64,000 nt of DNA from positions 3,257,838 through 3,321,837 of the forward strand of contig MU006089.1 of the NCBI GenBank assembly GCA_010093705.1, read 5' to 3'. The stretch is from Patellaria atrata CBS 101060 (lineage: Eukaryota; Ascomycota; Dothideomycetes; Patellariales; Patellariaceae). Shown piece after piece: positions 47,233-60,105 of the stretch. A program made the position numbers and the translations under genes. Every line of letters starts with the position of its first letter. Position 1 is the first letter of the stretch. A model generated the notes under the pieces. The model was given only the letters and a program-made list of their open reading frames with translations, had not been told where the DNA came from and did no database searches.

Positions 47233-49643
47233 TCACCCACCCTCCTGCAATCCCTCTGGATGCCAATCGGCTGCATGATCGTTATCCATGCCCGCAATAG
47301 GTGCTCCAGCCGCCGCAGCGCCCACCAGCGCGCTGTCTGCCATTCTGCTCGTGCCACTGCCGATACCCATTGAGTATAACATGCCGAAGACCAGCAGATG
47401 CAATGCTAGACAGTACATCGCGAAGAGATTTCTGCTCGTCCGCGTCGCGAGGACCAGCCGCGTGATTTGAAGGATCACGCGTTCGGGGAAGCTCATACGC
47501 TTGAATGCTCGTGCCGACTCCCGTCCTCTAAACGCCGCGAAGGGAGATATGTTCTGCTCGTATGCCGAACGGTATCTGGATGACGTATCGTCCACATTGA
47601 TCGTGGACGGGTTTGGGTTCGACGAGTATGCAGATGCTGAGGCTCCTCCTCTGTTGTAGGTAGATACATATCGTGTCTTCTCATACAAGTTGAGGTTGTC
47701 CTTTTGCAATGCTGCAATCTCAGACCTCAGTGCGGAAACATTTTGGTGTGCTTTCGCTAATTCCGCTTCTAACTCACTATTCTTCTTCTTGAATCTGTCC
47801 CTCTGTGCTGTTATCATAGGTAGGATACCTGATCCACCACCCACAGGCTCACCGGCTCGGATGGCGGTCAAGGTATCCTGGGAACCACCATCAAACCCAG
47901 ATATGATGGATGAAGTTGGAGAAGACCGCCCTCGTCTTCCACCATATGAGGATTGCGGATATCTGGACGCGTATGTCCCTGCTACAGACATTGCAGATGA
48001 CGGAAACGTATTGGCAGCTTCTTGTTGTACCTTAGAAAGGTCATTTTCAAGTGTTGCGGTAAGATTCCTGGATTTCTCTAGCTCCATGTTTGTGTTCGAC
48101 AAATCCTCTTGTAGAGCTTCTAGGCGACTCTGCAGGTCTTGGTGAGATACGCGTAGCACAGTCAACTCATTGTTGAGTTTTTTGTTTCGAGCAAGGAGGA
48201 GTTGTTCTAAGGTCTCACCCTTGCGCTTTCCGTCCTGTTGGGGATTACTTGGATCGTGTGCTTTCTCAACGTCGCCATTATCTAGCTCGTCATCGTCTCC
48301 TGTCGCGAATTCAATTGCCTAATGCACAAGTCAATACCAGTCCAAAAATTCCAGGGTATACTTCTACTTACCTTCAAGACCTCCAATTCTTGTTTCACAC
48401 TTTCGTAATCTCCCCATTTATGGACCTTTTCCTTGAGCGAGTCCCTGTCACTCTTCAACGCGGAGACTTCCCGCTCGAGGGTCCGTAAATCAGATTCCAG
48501 TTTTCGTTTTTCGGAATCTTTACCCAAGCGCGCGTTGTCCAGACGTCGAAGTAAGGATGAATTTTCTGACTGTAAGCGGAGGAATGCGGGATCGTCTTCT
48601 AATTTGGTACGGCCTTGTGCGTTATTTGAAGCAGAGTGTGCGATTTCAAGCCGTAATTGCTCATTCCTGGCCTCGACTTCTGCTAGCCTTGTGTTTGCTC
48701 GGTCCAACTCAGAACTGACAATTTCAAGTTCAGCGGCAGTTGCACCTCCATGAGCTGCGCTAGCGTCACTCTCATCTCCCTTTCCGAGTCGTTGAGAAAC
48801 TTCATAGCTGGCTTTTATTTCCTTCAGAAGTCGTTCCTGGTTATCAACTTTATCTTCCAAGCTCTTCTCCTTAGCTTCCCAATTTTCCTGTTTTTCGCTC
48901 AATACAGCTGACCACGTGGATTCGATGTCCTTAATTTTTAAATCCCTTGTTTGCTCCAATTCCTGCCGTGTAGATCGCTCACGATCAAGCTGTTTCTCGG
49001 TCTCTTCTAATTGAGTTGTGAGACTAACCACCGAGTTTTGCAGGCGCTGGTTCTCTTCTTCAATCTTAGGTACCGTCTCTTGCGCTGTGACTAGGGATTC
49101 AATGGAGGCTTCGAGTAAGGGGTAGGGATCGGGAGCTTCGGACAATGGCGAATAAACTTGGAAAAAGGCGGATGATATGGATTTGGATTGATTTGTGAGA
49201 AGGTCAATATATGTTTGATATGCTATAGAAACGTTAGCTCCTTAGTATACGATGTTTCCTTATAGAGGAGCTCACACTTAAGCAACGCCTTGAATTCCGT
49301 CAGCTTGCTCGCATCATCCAGCTTTCTGAAATCCTTGGTTTTTTGAGCGAGATCCTTTCTTTGCGTCAAGGCATCCCGTTGATGGGAAGCTAGATCGGAA
49401 GCAGCGCTATCGAGAGTAGGTATTAAGGAGGTGAGATCGATATCTGAGGCCGTTCATATTAGCGCATGGTGTTGGTATATATTATCATAGATACAACTGA
49501 CTTCTCCACGCAGCTATTGCGATCTGAAATTTGTTATCCTCCTTAGTAGTATCTTCACCTGTCTCCGTGGCCTCTCCATTCGGGGGTCTCGTCTCGTCGT
49601 CAAGGGAGGGTCTCCCTTCACTTGATGGTGGGGATAACTCCAT
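47233..49643 (-). CDS. COY1: Golgin CASP/Coy1
   Basis: Exons 49643-49502, 49443-49276, 49222-48372 and 48318-47233 code 748 aa. CASP/Coy1 is a tail-anchored coiled-coil golgin that works in retrograde traffic within the Golgi. The N-terminus has FQIAIAAWRNIDLTSLIPTLD, characteristic of CASP. Long coiled coils follow (for example ELEIVSSELDRANTRLAEVEA). The C-terminal CASP domain includes SPFAAFRGRESARAFKRMSFPER and ends with a membrane span (NLFAMYCLALHLLVFGMLYSM). The donor of the second intron was chosen as GTGAGC rather than the GTGTGA two bases earlier because only the former keeps frame (K-S-Y). It diverges from VPS3 over 254 bp. Confidence 0.93.
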
Positions 49644-49897
49644 TGCTTGTATATACCAATTTTTCCTAAGAATCGGTGCCTCTAATTCTCCTCATAACAA
49701 CGAAATCTGCCGTTGTGGTAGTGAATTACGCGGTTGCTGGCTTGTAGCTGGGTTTGAAGGTTTGTTCCAACACGCGGCCGGAAGCAACTGACGAAGCCAC
49801 TCTACGAACCTCTAACGTCAAAACACAACGCCTCAACAAATCCATGGAGTACTCTACGTCAGACCCGTAACAATGGAAACCGAGGAATTCATTCAAG

Positions 49898-52800
49898 ATG
49901 AACCCTTCATCAGGCGCAGAAAGCTCCCAAAAAGCTGCAGCAGAGCTATCCCAGAGTGGTTCTTATATCCTTCGCAGTCTAGTTGAAGATGTCCCGCTTT
50001 CAGCAGATGGGCAAGCAACGGATGTTAGAATCACTTGTGTAGAACTCTGGAGTAAGCATGGAGAACCCTCTTAGATTAAATTCTCCGCGTTAGACAATAT
50101 CATGCTAATTTATTGGAACCTCAGATGAGAACCTATACATCGGTACCTCCGGTGCCGAGATCTTACATTTCGTCCTCATACCACCAGATCCAAACGATCC
50201 ATTGAGTCAACCTACTTTCATATTCGCCTCTAGACTACAACCGGAATCTACGGCCTCCTCTTCCGCTGGTATCCAACAGATATTACTGCTCCCGAGCGTT
50301 CTCAAAGTTTGCATCCTCTGCAATGGAAGCCTTACGTTTTACACGCTCCCCGAGCTCAGCCCAGCCTGGGCAAAGAATAATCCACTCCCATGTACTTGGA
50401 TCGGAGGAGTTGACCAGAATTTGGAACTCGAAGAGGAATCTCCAGACGAGGGTGTGGTGATTATGATGTGCCTCAGGAACCGCATCAGATTAGTGAGAAT
50501 AGGAGATGACGCCAGGAAAGTTAGAGACATTGAATTTAGAGGATGTCTTAATGTTACCAGACGGGAAGACTTTGCCTGCGTTGCGGATGCTCACTCCTAT
50601 GCGCTTCTGGATGTGGTGCACCAGCAGAAGATCCCTTTGATAGCAATATCATCGCTGGATGAGGAAGCTTTAGCCTCAATTGGAGGAGGTGCTCAAGATC
50701 TCTCACCATCTACGCAAACACACACAAGAAGCGTTTCCTCCACTGCAGATCCGCCGGGAGGACGAGATCGGGGGCATACTCGCAGCACTAGTCTTGGCAT
50801 CTTTGCGAGTGGGATGGAAGCCCTACGCGGGGAATCCCCAAGACCAGCTGCTTCGCGCTATGGCTTTGATACTCCTAGTAGATTCAATAGACTTCGATCC
50901 CCTGAACCGTCTAGATCACCGAATAGACAACGAGAGAGGTCCGTTAGTCCAGCTGTAAGAGGTACATCACCCGAGAAACCTCTACCGGCCCCTCCACCAC
51001 CAGAATCCAGTTCGCAGGAGATATATTCAGAAATGACTATCACGAAGCGTTTCATACCGTTGAAGCCACACATCGTGTCTCCGACACCTACCGAGTTCCT
51101 TCTGACGACCGGCACCTCTCCCTCTGACCCGGGAATCGGCATGTTTGTAAACCTTGATGGGGAGATTGTGAGGGCACCTTTAGAATTCAGCAGGTACCCT
51201 GAGGCGATTGTCATAGATGGAGAGGGAATAGATCCGTCTACGTCTAATAGTCCTGGTATGACGCCCGATGAAGGATATGTACTTGCCGTTATGCAGCGTC
51301 AGGTGGATGATGCCACACAGAGCGGTGTAGAAATTCAAAGATGGGATCTCGAATCAGGGGAAGATTCTTCGAAGGAGTGGTTGAATCTAGACGTATTAGG
51401 ACCCACTAAAATTGATGAAGAATCTGCAAAATCAGCTCCCGTTTCACTAGGTATTCGGACCATTATATCTCGCAGTGAGGTCGCTGTGCCAGAAGTGGGA
51501 GAGAAACTTGCGAAAAAGCGAATTAATGTACGATCGAAGACTGAGCTATCTGCGGGACAAGAAGGACGACGTAAAGTAAGAGAAAAGGAGGAATTTGATT
51601 TTACATCCCGCTTGTGCAAACTCCAGACTCGTATAGTGTTATGGGCGAATGGGAAACTTTTCTGGGTCGTCAGAAACCCTTTAGTTGTCCGCCTTGACGC
51701 AAAGTTGAATCTGGCACAATCCGAGAAGAAATCTTCTATCCAGCCCATTCGACAACAAGTCCAAGCTGTGCTTAACGAGATCAGAGGTCAAGAATCGCAA
51801 AATGAAACAGATTTCTTTACTCTCAGATACATTCGGCAGAAAGCATCTATCCTCTTGTTCATCGATCTTGTACTACGGACGTCCTCAAACATTATCATTT
51901 TTGAGAACGAGAAACGCGCTACGGAGCAAGCCTTGACAGAGGGCGAAGTTGATCCGCGTATTGTTCTCTCTCTGGTTCCTACCCTAAATGAAGAAGTTGT
52001 TGAAGGTAAAGATGGAATATGGGTCCCCGGTGGACTTAAGGATCTCCTCGAAACTTTTCAGAGTCAGAACGAGTTAACGAATATAACCCTCGATGCTACA
52101 GGGCCCTTCGGTGATAATATCCTCCAACTCATAAGACAATTTCTCCTGTCCTGGAGAGGTAAGAAGGGATTTGGTAGCATCGAAGATGAACAAGAGGTCT
52201 TCCAGACGGTCGACGCCGCACTGCTTCGTGTGCTACTCATGTTGGACAGCGGAGCAGTTGCAAGTCCCATACGCGGGGAATTGAACAATCTCATGCAAGA
52301 TGGTGTTGACTGTTTTGATCGCGCAGTACAGATTCTCGAAGAGTCTAAGCGCCTCTACCTACTGAGCCGATTATACCACAGTCGGAAGATGTCAGCAAAA
52401 GTTCTCGAGACATGGAGACGCATGTTAGAAGGCGAACCCGACAGTGAATTCAAGGACGGAGAATTGACAGTACGGAAGTATTTAAGCAAGATCCGCGACG
52501 CTGCCTTGGTCGAGCAGTACGGTGCCTGGCTCGCAAACCGCAACCCAGAGCTGGGAGTCCAGGTATTTGCAGACGATAGCAGTAAAGTTAAATTCCAACC
52601 TGCTCAGGCGGTCGCATTGCTCAAGGAGAATGCACCCGGAGCAGTGAAAGAATACCTCGAGCACTTGGTCTTCGATAAAAAGGTAACCAGTTCACTTTTC
52701 TTCAAATATCGTTCACACCAAAATCGCAACCCCCCTAAACATCCCAAATACACAAAACACTGACCTCCCATCCCAGCTACCTCAATACACCAACGACCTC

Positions 52801-53523
52801 ATAACCTTCTACCTCACCACCGTCCTCGACGAGCTCTCCTCCCCCGACTCCCCCGCCAAATCCATCCTCTCCCAAACCTACTCCACCTACCGCGCCCTCC
52901 GTCCCCCAAAACCCACATACCGCCAATTCATAACCGACAACGCGCTCCCGGCCCCCTGGTGGCAAAGCCGGCTCCGGCTCCTCCACCTCCTCAGCACCCC
53001 CTCAACGCCCTACGACCTCCCCTCAATCCTCTCCCGCATCCATCCCCACGCCGACGACCTCGTGCCCGAAACGATAATCCTCGCTGGCCGTCAGGGAAAA
53101 CACGAAGAGAGTCTGCGGCTTCTGGTCCATGGGCTCGGGGACTTTGATACCGCGGTCCAGTACTGCCTCCATGCTGGGCCGCCTTCGTCTCAGACTTCCC
53201 CATCACAAACCCAAACATCAGCCCTCTTCACACACCTCCTCCACCTCCTCCTCCACCTCCCCGACCTCACCGACCGCCTCGACCAGACGTCCTCCCTCCT
53301 CCGCCGCTTTGGCCCCTGCTTCAACGTTGAAGAAGTTCTCGCCCTGGTGCCGGATACTTGGTCCGTCAACTTGCTTGCTGGGTTCTTGTCGGGTGCCTTG
53401 GCGAGACTGGTCAGGGAGAGGAATGAGAGTACGCTCGCGAGGAGGTTGGGGGCAGGCGCGAATTTGAGAGTTGCGGGTGTTTTGGGGGAGAGGAAGGGGA
53501 GGGGTGGGGTTGTGGAGGGTTGA
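49898..53523 (+). CDS. VPS3: CORVET tethering subunit VPS3
   Basis: Exons 49898-50051, 50125-52682 and 52777-53523 code 1152 aa. Vps3 (TGFBRAP1 in animals) binds Rab5-type GTPases and tethers early endosomes in the CORVET complex. The N-terminal CNH/beta-propeller begins at TDVRITCVELWNENLYIGTSGAEILHF. A Ser/Pro/Arg-rich insertion (residues about 245-347) interrupts it. The middle and C-terminal parts are helical solenoid with the Vps39-type domains (LVPETIILAGRQGKHEESLRLLVH and FNVEEVLALVPDTW). The N-terminus differs from the paralogue Vam6/Vps39, which favours VPS3. Exon 3 is strongly C-rich compared with exon 2. Its 3' end faces SSH4. Confidence 0.9.
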
Positions 53524-54191
53524 TCAAGGGGAGAGGATGGATAGGGGGGAGTGGGGATCGTGGGGTTGCTGATTTCGCTTGTGGAGGGTTTATTCGGGCT
53601 GAGTTAACATGTCAGCCGTGTGTATGTAAGAGTGTATAGTACCTACATCCCCCATACATGTTTTCATCGATATCACCGCCTCCAACTCCCAAATCTCATC
53701 CGTTCCGTTCTGTTCCGTTCGAAAAATTACATCACAACCGCGACAGCGGTGATGACTTTACTCTAGCGATTGCAACCACGTAATGTGGTGTGGCATAGCG
53801 CATATACAATACAGCGCTCTTTCACCCATCCATCCTTCCCATCCAACCCTGTTTAAAGGAGCGGAAATACCGGAATCCCACACGCTGTCTCTCCCTCGGC
53901 GTTGCGATACATGATAGAAAAGACATATCTATTTCCAATTCCCTTCCATACGCGCAGGAATATCCCCAAGCAAACATGCGCACCACCTCTTGTACGATAT
54001 ACACAACCCATCCTAACCAATAGACTCGACTCCACCCTCCCAAACCCGAAGTCAAAGCCGGCCGAAGCGCACCATCCATCCCGCTTAAATGCCTAGCCAA
54101 GAAAGAAATACCAAACAATGAAACAATAAACGCTTCCGGCAAACATCCCTCCCCAACCTAACCCTCGAAAACTGTCAAACAACAAATCCCG
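53524..54191. other. Spacer between convergent VPS3 and SSH4
   Basis: 668 bp with no supported gene. A short 5-mer repeat of CGTTC/TGTTC words lies at 53699-53721. Frames at 53822-54142 on the minus strand have no family resemblance. Confidence 0.5.
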
Positions 54192-55952
54192 TCATCGCTC
54201 CCTGAGACTCTCCCCCTGCGCCTCCCTCATACGCTCCGCGACGCTCCCCTGGCGCGCCACCTCCTCATAGCTCGGAATAGGTGGCTCATCCGGGCCCGGT
54301 GTCCTCGTCCTCTGCCTCTCGACATCCCTCTCCCTATCCTCGTCCACAGAGTCCCGATGGAAGCGCAGGAGTCTTTCCCTCTCCGGCGTGCCGTCCGGGG
54401 ACTCGTACTCAGGCGGGGGAACATTGAGGCTTTCGAACTGGACGCCCAAACCCGGCGGTTGACGCTGGTGTGAGGGTGACAGCGAGTGTGTCCGAGGCGG
54501 ATAGTGTTGCTGCAAGCCGGGATGCGGTTCCACAACGGCGCTAGTGCCCTCGCCGACGTCGATGACAGACTCCTCTGTATCGACGAGAGAGAGTTGCGCG
54601 AGCGAGATGTCGGTCGGGCTCCTCTGCGGGCCGGGGGATGTGGGTTGGTTCCTCCCGGTGCGCATCTGGGCGCTGGCGCTCCTCCCGTGGTTGGGCTGCC
54701 AGCCTTGCGGGAAGTAGCTTGTAAAGCCTGCGCCTTCTCTTATGCCTTCGCGGCCGCCTTCGAGGAGGATGCTTCCTTGTTCGCTGCCGTAGGGGGGTGG
54801 TGGTGCGAGGGAGCCGGTCATAGGTGCCAGGCCCCACTTCTTGACGTTCGCTTCGATGAAGACGAAACCCATTTGGCCGAAGTTGACGTGGACTTGGCAA
54901 GGACCGTTGGCGCCGACGGTGGGGAAGAGGTTCTGGGTTTTCAGACCGTGGGCGACGTCTTCGAGTTTCTTACCGTTGCGGGTGAAGAAGACGGTTCCGG
55001 TTCGCGGTCGGTAACCTACACCGATAACGTCACCTTGAACGAACGCGGGTCCATAGGGAGTGGAATAGAATGGTTGATTATATCGGCGAGCGCCGTGGGA
55101 TGTGTATGCGACGGAAGTCTTATGCCAGCCTGTATTGAAAGTCAGATATCGTTCCCACGTGCTATCGGATGGTCCTCGATTGTGGAAACTTACCAGGTAA
55201 TCGAAATAGGGGGTACGGTTTCGTTGACATTCCTATTGATATCATAGTCGATTCCGGCTTCTCGTATATCTTGGCTTCCCAGTAATAGACTTCATTTTGC
55301 TTTGGTACCGGTAGATTACTCTGAACACTGCATTCCGAATCAAAGAATTCTATTTCTGTTCTTCCCTCGACGAAGCAATTCGCAATCTCCAACTCGGGCT
55401 CGAACTCCCAAGCTGAAACGCCCTTCTCTTGTATCGCTAAGAACTGTGATAAGGATATATCTGTCGGTGCGGACTCCGGGGGATTTGCTTGTATAAATGC
55501 TATATCGCGTTAGTAATCCATGTTTAATCAGAGTAACGTATGCCAAGTCCACATATGTGTAGCTGTATGTGCCTACCTTTCGCCCTCAAATATTCCGCCT
55601 TTGACATTTCATCCATCTCCTCCAACGCCTCCGCCTCCTCTTTCGCAAACTGCTGCTCATCATCATATTCCCCAGGTCTCCCAATACTATCCAAAAATAT
55701 GCGCCCGGGTCGTGTGCATCGGAAGAACCAAACGAGCGCGAATATTAGGACTACGATGCCCGCGGACCCAAACGCCGATAACATGCCAATCAGTATCCCT
55801 CTCCCCGTCCCACCCATATCAACCTGTGATATCCTCATTTTATCTGCCGCTGCCAAATTCTGCTGGATGATTATTCTTCTCGCGGTCTGTTGTGGCGATA
55901 ACGTTGATATGGTGGACAGAGTGGTTGGGAGGATGACGGCTTGCCGTCCCAT
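54192..55952 (-). CDS. SSH4: SPRY-domain ubiquitin-ligase adaptor SSH4/EAR1
   Basis: Exons 55952-55577, 55499-55194 and 55129-54192 code 539 aa. Ssh4/Ear1 recruits the Rsp5 ubiquitin ligase to cargo at vacuole and endosome membranes. One membrane span near residues 53-77 (GILIGMLSAFGSAGIVVLIF) is followed by an acidic linker and an SPRY domain: NEVYYWEAKIYEKPESTMISIGMS, GDVIGVGYRPRTGTVFFTRNG and NLFPTVGANGPCQVHVNFGQ. The Pro-rich C-terminus carries PY-type motifs (PPPYGS, PPEYES, PIPSYEEV) for WW-domain binding. The start is uncertain: the frame stays open upstream into the assembly gap, so a longer N-terminus or a missed 5' exon is possible. I chose MGRQAVILP. Confidence 0.88.
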
Positions 55953-57021
55953 GGTGTGTAGCTCCTTCCACCTCCGCAAACGTCGAGTTGGTGATCTATC
56001 TTCCTGTCGGGTTCTAGTATTGTGTTGAATCGAGGTCGGAAAGAGGTTTGGTTTCGTTGCTCCGAGTGCTTTGGTGCGGTGTTTCTGTTGTTCGCCGAGG
56101 GNNNNNNNNNNNNNNNNNNNNNNNNNNNNNNNNNNNNNNNNNNNNNNNNNNNNNNNNNNNNNNNNNNNNNNNNNNNNNNNNNNNNNNNNNNNNNNNNNNN
56201 NGGGTGGTGTTAGGTGACGTTTAGGGCTTGTAGATCCGGATGCGTGAGCTTGGAGGGAGATGTGCTGGGTTGACAACGCTTCAGACAAGCTCTTTCCCTT
56301 CAATTCGTTATACAGCGGGCAGTTGAAATGATAATGTTATTGTTGCTGTGGTAGTGCAGTGAGGTCAGTAGTGTCGTTGTACAAGTGTAGGTCCGGTGTG
56401 AAGATGTATGAGGTGGTGTAGTTGTGATGATAAGGTCGGGTTGTTCTATGTGTTTCGGTTGTATGATACCTCACTTCTCGTCTGACTACTGAAACCCGCT
56501 GTGTGGCAAATTATGTCCACTCACTACACCTTGGCAAAGCTCTGAATTTAATGGAAATGATTCTACTGTTCTTTCAAAACCTAGGTACGGATTCTATTGT
56601 ATCACCAGAGCAAACACGACCAATCACCAAGTCACCTGCTGTCACTACCATATCGAAAACAGGTGCGTCGGGAAGATGCTGCAACTTGAATATGATTATG
56701 TCTCTATACCGGAACGGTCTCAAAAGGACCCTACACGAATTACTTTCCAGTGATTCGAACTGTCGTACTGTACAGCTACCGTCTGGAGTCGAGGCTCATT
56801 TCTGCCCAATCAAAATTTGCACAGGACATTGGGGAATTATAGCCGCTTGGGTGTCAGGGAAGCTAGAGCTGCAGTGCATTGCACTATCTACAGCAGCGGC
56901 GTAAATGAAGGATACTTGTATGCCAGTTCTCCACTGCGAGGGTAAGACTTTCGAGGAGATGTTGTGGGTTTATTCGGGAGCACGAGAGCATATTCAATGG
57001 TCTCACATGATTCCCATAACC
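55953..57021. other. Intergenic region with assembly gap
   Basis: Upstream of SSH4 and downstream of the UCH gene. It contains 100 N (56102-56201) and one GTACTGTAC site (56765). The purine/pyrimidine-biased sequence between 56200 and 56450 looks like promoter or leader. Open frames at 56503-57216 on the plus strand do not resemble proteins. Confidence 0.5.
56102..56201. other. Assembly gap (100 N)
   Basis: Exactly one hundred N, so probably a placeholder of unknown real length. It lies about 150 bp upstream of the chosen SSH4 start. Confidence 1.
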
Positions 57022-58311
57022 TCAAATGTCCATTTCATCGACAGCAGCACCTTTCTTATTGCGTTCTTTGATCCTAGCCTTTGTCTTGTCCTTCGCATCC
57101 GCGATCCACTTCTCATATGCCCCATTGCCCTCGGTCAGTTTCGCAGCGACAACTCCTTTCATAAGCTCTCCCACAAAGTTGACAAAGTTATGCTTCCGCA
57201 GCTCATTTTCCCATAGCCATCCCGCTCTCTTCTTCTCTTCCCTTTCCAACCATTCCTCGTCACCAATCTCCCTTGCCCTAATCCTCAGGTCTTTTACCAT
57301 TGCCAATAGATTGAACCTGATTTCATGCGCGGGATAGCGTTCGATACGGCGCTGAAGAACTGGTATGACCATGTCAGGAAACTCTTCGAAGGTACACGGA
57401 CCGTGCGTGATTGGGGCGGGTTGTAGGCCGTCTAGCTCGTACAGGACGCCATTGATGGGGGTGTAGGCGATGAAGTGGTAAACATCATCGTCCTCGGTCG
57501 CAGTTCGCTGAGTCTCGTCGATGAAAGGCGATGAGCGGGCAAAGGAGTTGTGGGCTTCACGGATGAGATCTGAATTGGATAAAGCGTCGCCCCGGAACTA
57601 TCCGCAGATACAATTGTCAGTACATGCTTCTGGATTCGATTCTCTCCTGAACCTAGGAAGCGCTTTACCGTGGGTTGAGGGGAGGAGGAGAGTTGCCTTA
57701 CCTCGGCAGGAAAGCAAGTAGTGAATTCCTTGAACTCGCGTAGTTGAGGTCCAATGTCAACCTCGCCTTCCTTATTCAGAAGCACGGATAATAGGGCTTG
57801 CGTCCCGCATGCATTTTGAATTGTCTGAGCTGCAAAGAAGATGTTCTGTGCAGCCTCGTAGTCGAATCTGCCATCCTTTGGCGTCTCCGACGGTTTCTCT
57901 CCCGTGGGGTATTTGAAAAGGAATATTACGCCATATACAGGACTGTGAAGGCGTGGTAAAACTTTCGTCAGCGAGGCTGTGTCTTCATATCGCTCAAGCG
58001 ATTCCATTCCGTCCATCGGAAATTACTTGCTGCATGGAGCAAATGGTAAAACAATGGTTTGTGCATACCTCAGCTGCCTGAGAAGGCAGGCGTCAAGCGA
58101 GATGAGCTCTTCGAACTGAACGTCTTTGCTGCCGAGACTTTGCAGAAGATATGTAAACACACCCTGGATAGATCACCCCGCGTTAGCTTCCTCATTAGAA
58201 ATATCTTTAGCCTCGGCGATGATGATGCTGATGCTGATGATGATGATGATGATGCTGCGAGGGTAATGCACTAACCGCGTCAGATTCGATGGTGTTCCAT
58301 CCTCCGGACAT
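57022..58311 (-). CDS. UCH2: UCH37-type ubiquitin C-terminal hydrolase
   Basis: Exons 58311-58276, 58163-58069, 57942-57702 and 57597-57022 code 315 aa. The family (UCHL5 in animals, Uch2 in fission yeast) trims ubiquitin at the proteasome. Read across the junctions, the start is MSGGWNTIESDAGVFTYLLQ and the second junction gives RQLSPVYGVIFLFKYP. The catalytic set is complete: oxyanion Gln and nucleophile Cys in TIQNACGTQALL, His in VYHFIAYTP and Asp in LYELDGLQ. The C-terminal extension is Lys/Glu-rich and helical, matching the UCH37-like domain used for proteasome docking. Intron 1 contains a GAT microsatellite. A continuous frame through intron 2 is an artefact: skipping it restores the family sequence. 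Confidence 0.94.
58218..58255. repeat. GAT/GCT trinucleotide run in UCH intron 1
   Basis: A run of GAT triplets interrupted by GCT, on the plus strand, inside the first intron (58164-58275) of the UCH gene. It is not translated in the spliced model. Confidence 0.85.
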
Positions 58312-60105
58312 GTTTCTGTAAAACAAATCACAAGATCAATATCGGACTGGGATGGGAGGATGAGGCAGAGAGCAAGGCGAAAATCCAAAGGTAGGCTGCA
58401 CACGTTCCTCTCAAAAAATGATCGGTTCGCCGTTGTTCTCGGATCGGAGTGTGCTTTCGAAAAGGTGCGAACCGCAGACCGAATGGTTCGCTTGCCACTT
58501 GACAAGTTAGAACTAACCTGTTCCGCGGCTTCCGCGTTTTCCGCTAGACCTTAGGATTCTCTTGGCGATCGTTCCGCATCTCTGCCGCATTTCGGCCTGC
58601 TGGGTTGAGGTCATCTCATCACCCTCACCTCCACTTACTGAGCGGGATTCTCATCCTAGACGACTTTTTGGCGAGTTGAAAGATTGTTCAAATACTGTAC
58701 AGTAGTAGCAATCCTCCCGTCGCATGAAACACAGCAAAGAATGCCCTACTTGAAGACTAAATAGAAAGGTAGTAATGAGGTAGTCGAGAAACGGGCTAGT
58801 TCCATACTGTAGAGTGAGGTATGGGTTGAAAGACTTGAGGGCTCTGGTCAGGAACAGGCAGAGATGATCGCAACCTGCGATACCCAAGTAGTTCACCAGT
58901 TTCACCCACAACAACAGGCCCGACGGCCATCATCTTGAACCATTGATGTTCAGGGCAGACTTTTGATGAGACGGTAAGGAACGCCAGCAGTCCCAAGTAC
59001 TGCAAGCTGGGGACAAGGTCATACGGTTACCAGTAGTCGCTCAGAACCGCTCAGGACATGAATAACCACATGGCACATGCAAAGCATACAAGGCCAGTAG
59101 GATCTGAAAGTGTGTGGTGGACGAGTTGTGGTACTGTAGATGAAAGAGAAGAAAAAATAGAGCCATCATACAGGAACCGTACACCGTCTACCTTGGAAAC
59201 GGAAATGTTATACTGCGGCTGAAAGTGGTCGCTTCAACTTCCTTTGACCGCCCGGGAAAAAAAAAAAAAAAGTTTTCGTCTCACAGGACTTCGATTAATC
59301 CAAACTACTGCAGTGATGCAAGGCAAAGTTACGGGCACTGACGCTATTATAAACAAAACATCGATCAAATGTTTCTAACTAGAGGGTGCTGTTCCACACG
59401 CAGATTTTCGCGCTGCAACGCTACAAAGCCACCATGACGCCGGAATATGCAAGTCGCTGAATTGTGCACCTGAGTTTCTTCCATACCCTGCCGCCCGATT
59501 TTTCCAGAAAAACTTTCGAAAATCCCATGTACGCCCCCTGCGATGTTGGAGAAGGAGCGTCTTTGCCGGTCAGCTGGGAAAAAGCAAATATTGGAAAAAT
59601 AAAAACGCCATTCTTATAGCAAACAAAACCCCACAAGCTAAATAAACTATGATGACAGTAAACAAACAGACGCCAAGAGGGGAATTACCGTATGATGTAT
59701 AAAGTAAGATGACAAACTCGAAAGATGCGCGCTGGGATATTACAAAATAATAAAATTCGTACCGTATCGGTCGTTAAATGGAATTCGTAAGGAGAGACGA
59801 TGAAAATTAGGCGGAAATTCGTTTCAAAATGAGATTCGTCACATCATAACAAAGCAAGAGCATAGTAACCGCAGCTCTTGCGCATTAGAGTGCATGGGAT
59901 AAAGGATGCGAAGGATGAGGTTCGGATGCTCATGAAATCGGATGTGTGCGTGCACGGGCGCGGAGAAAGCCATGCAGCGTCTTAATTGCTTCCAAGGCGG
60001 TCTTTGCCTTTGCTATCAGGGTCGTGGAGGTGGAACTGGGTGGACTGCTGTTGCTGTTGCTGCTGTAGAGACTGGAGCCTGGACACAATTTTCTTCAGCC
60101 TCTTT
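58312..60105. other. Intergenic region, 1.8 kb
   Basis: Between the UCH start and the 3' end of the zinc cluster gene. No supported gene. It contains an A15 run at 59257-59271 and a TACTGTACAGTA palindrome at 58693-58704. A CTG/TTG run at 60044-60067 lies beyond the stop of the zinc cluster gene, probably in its 3' untranslated region. Confidence 0.5.

Noticed and set aside
56503-57216. Two plus-strand frames upstream of and over the UCH 3' end
   Set aside because: The second overlaps the well-supported UCH coding exon on the other strand; neither resembles a protein family.
57942-58016. Alternative start MDGMESLERY for the UCH gene
   Set aside because: It lies in intron 2; splicing past it restores RQLSPVYGVIF, the family sequence, and the N-terminal exons are clear.
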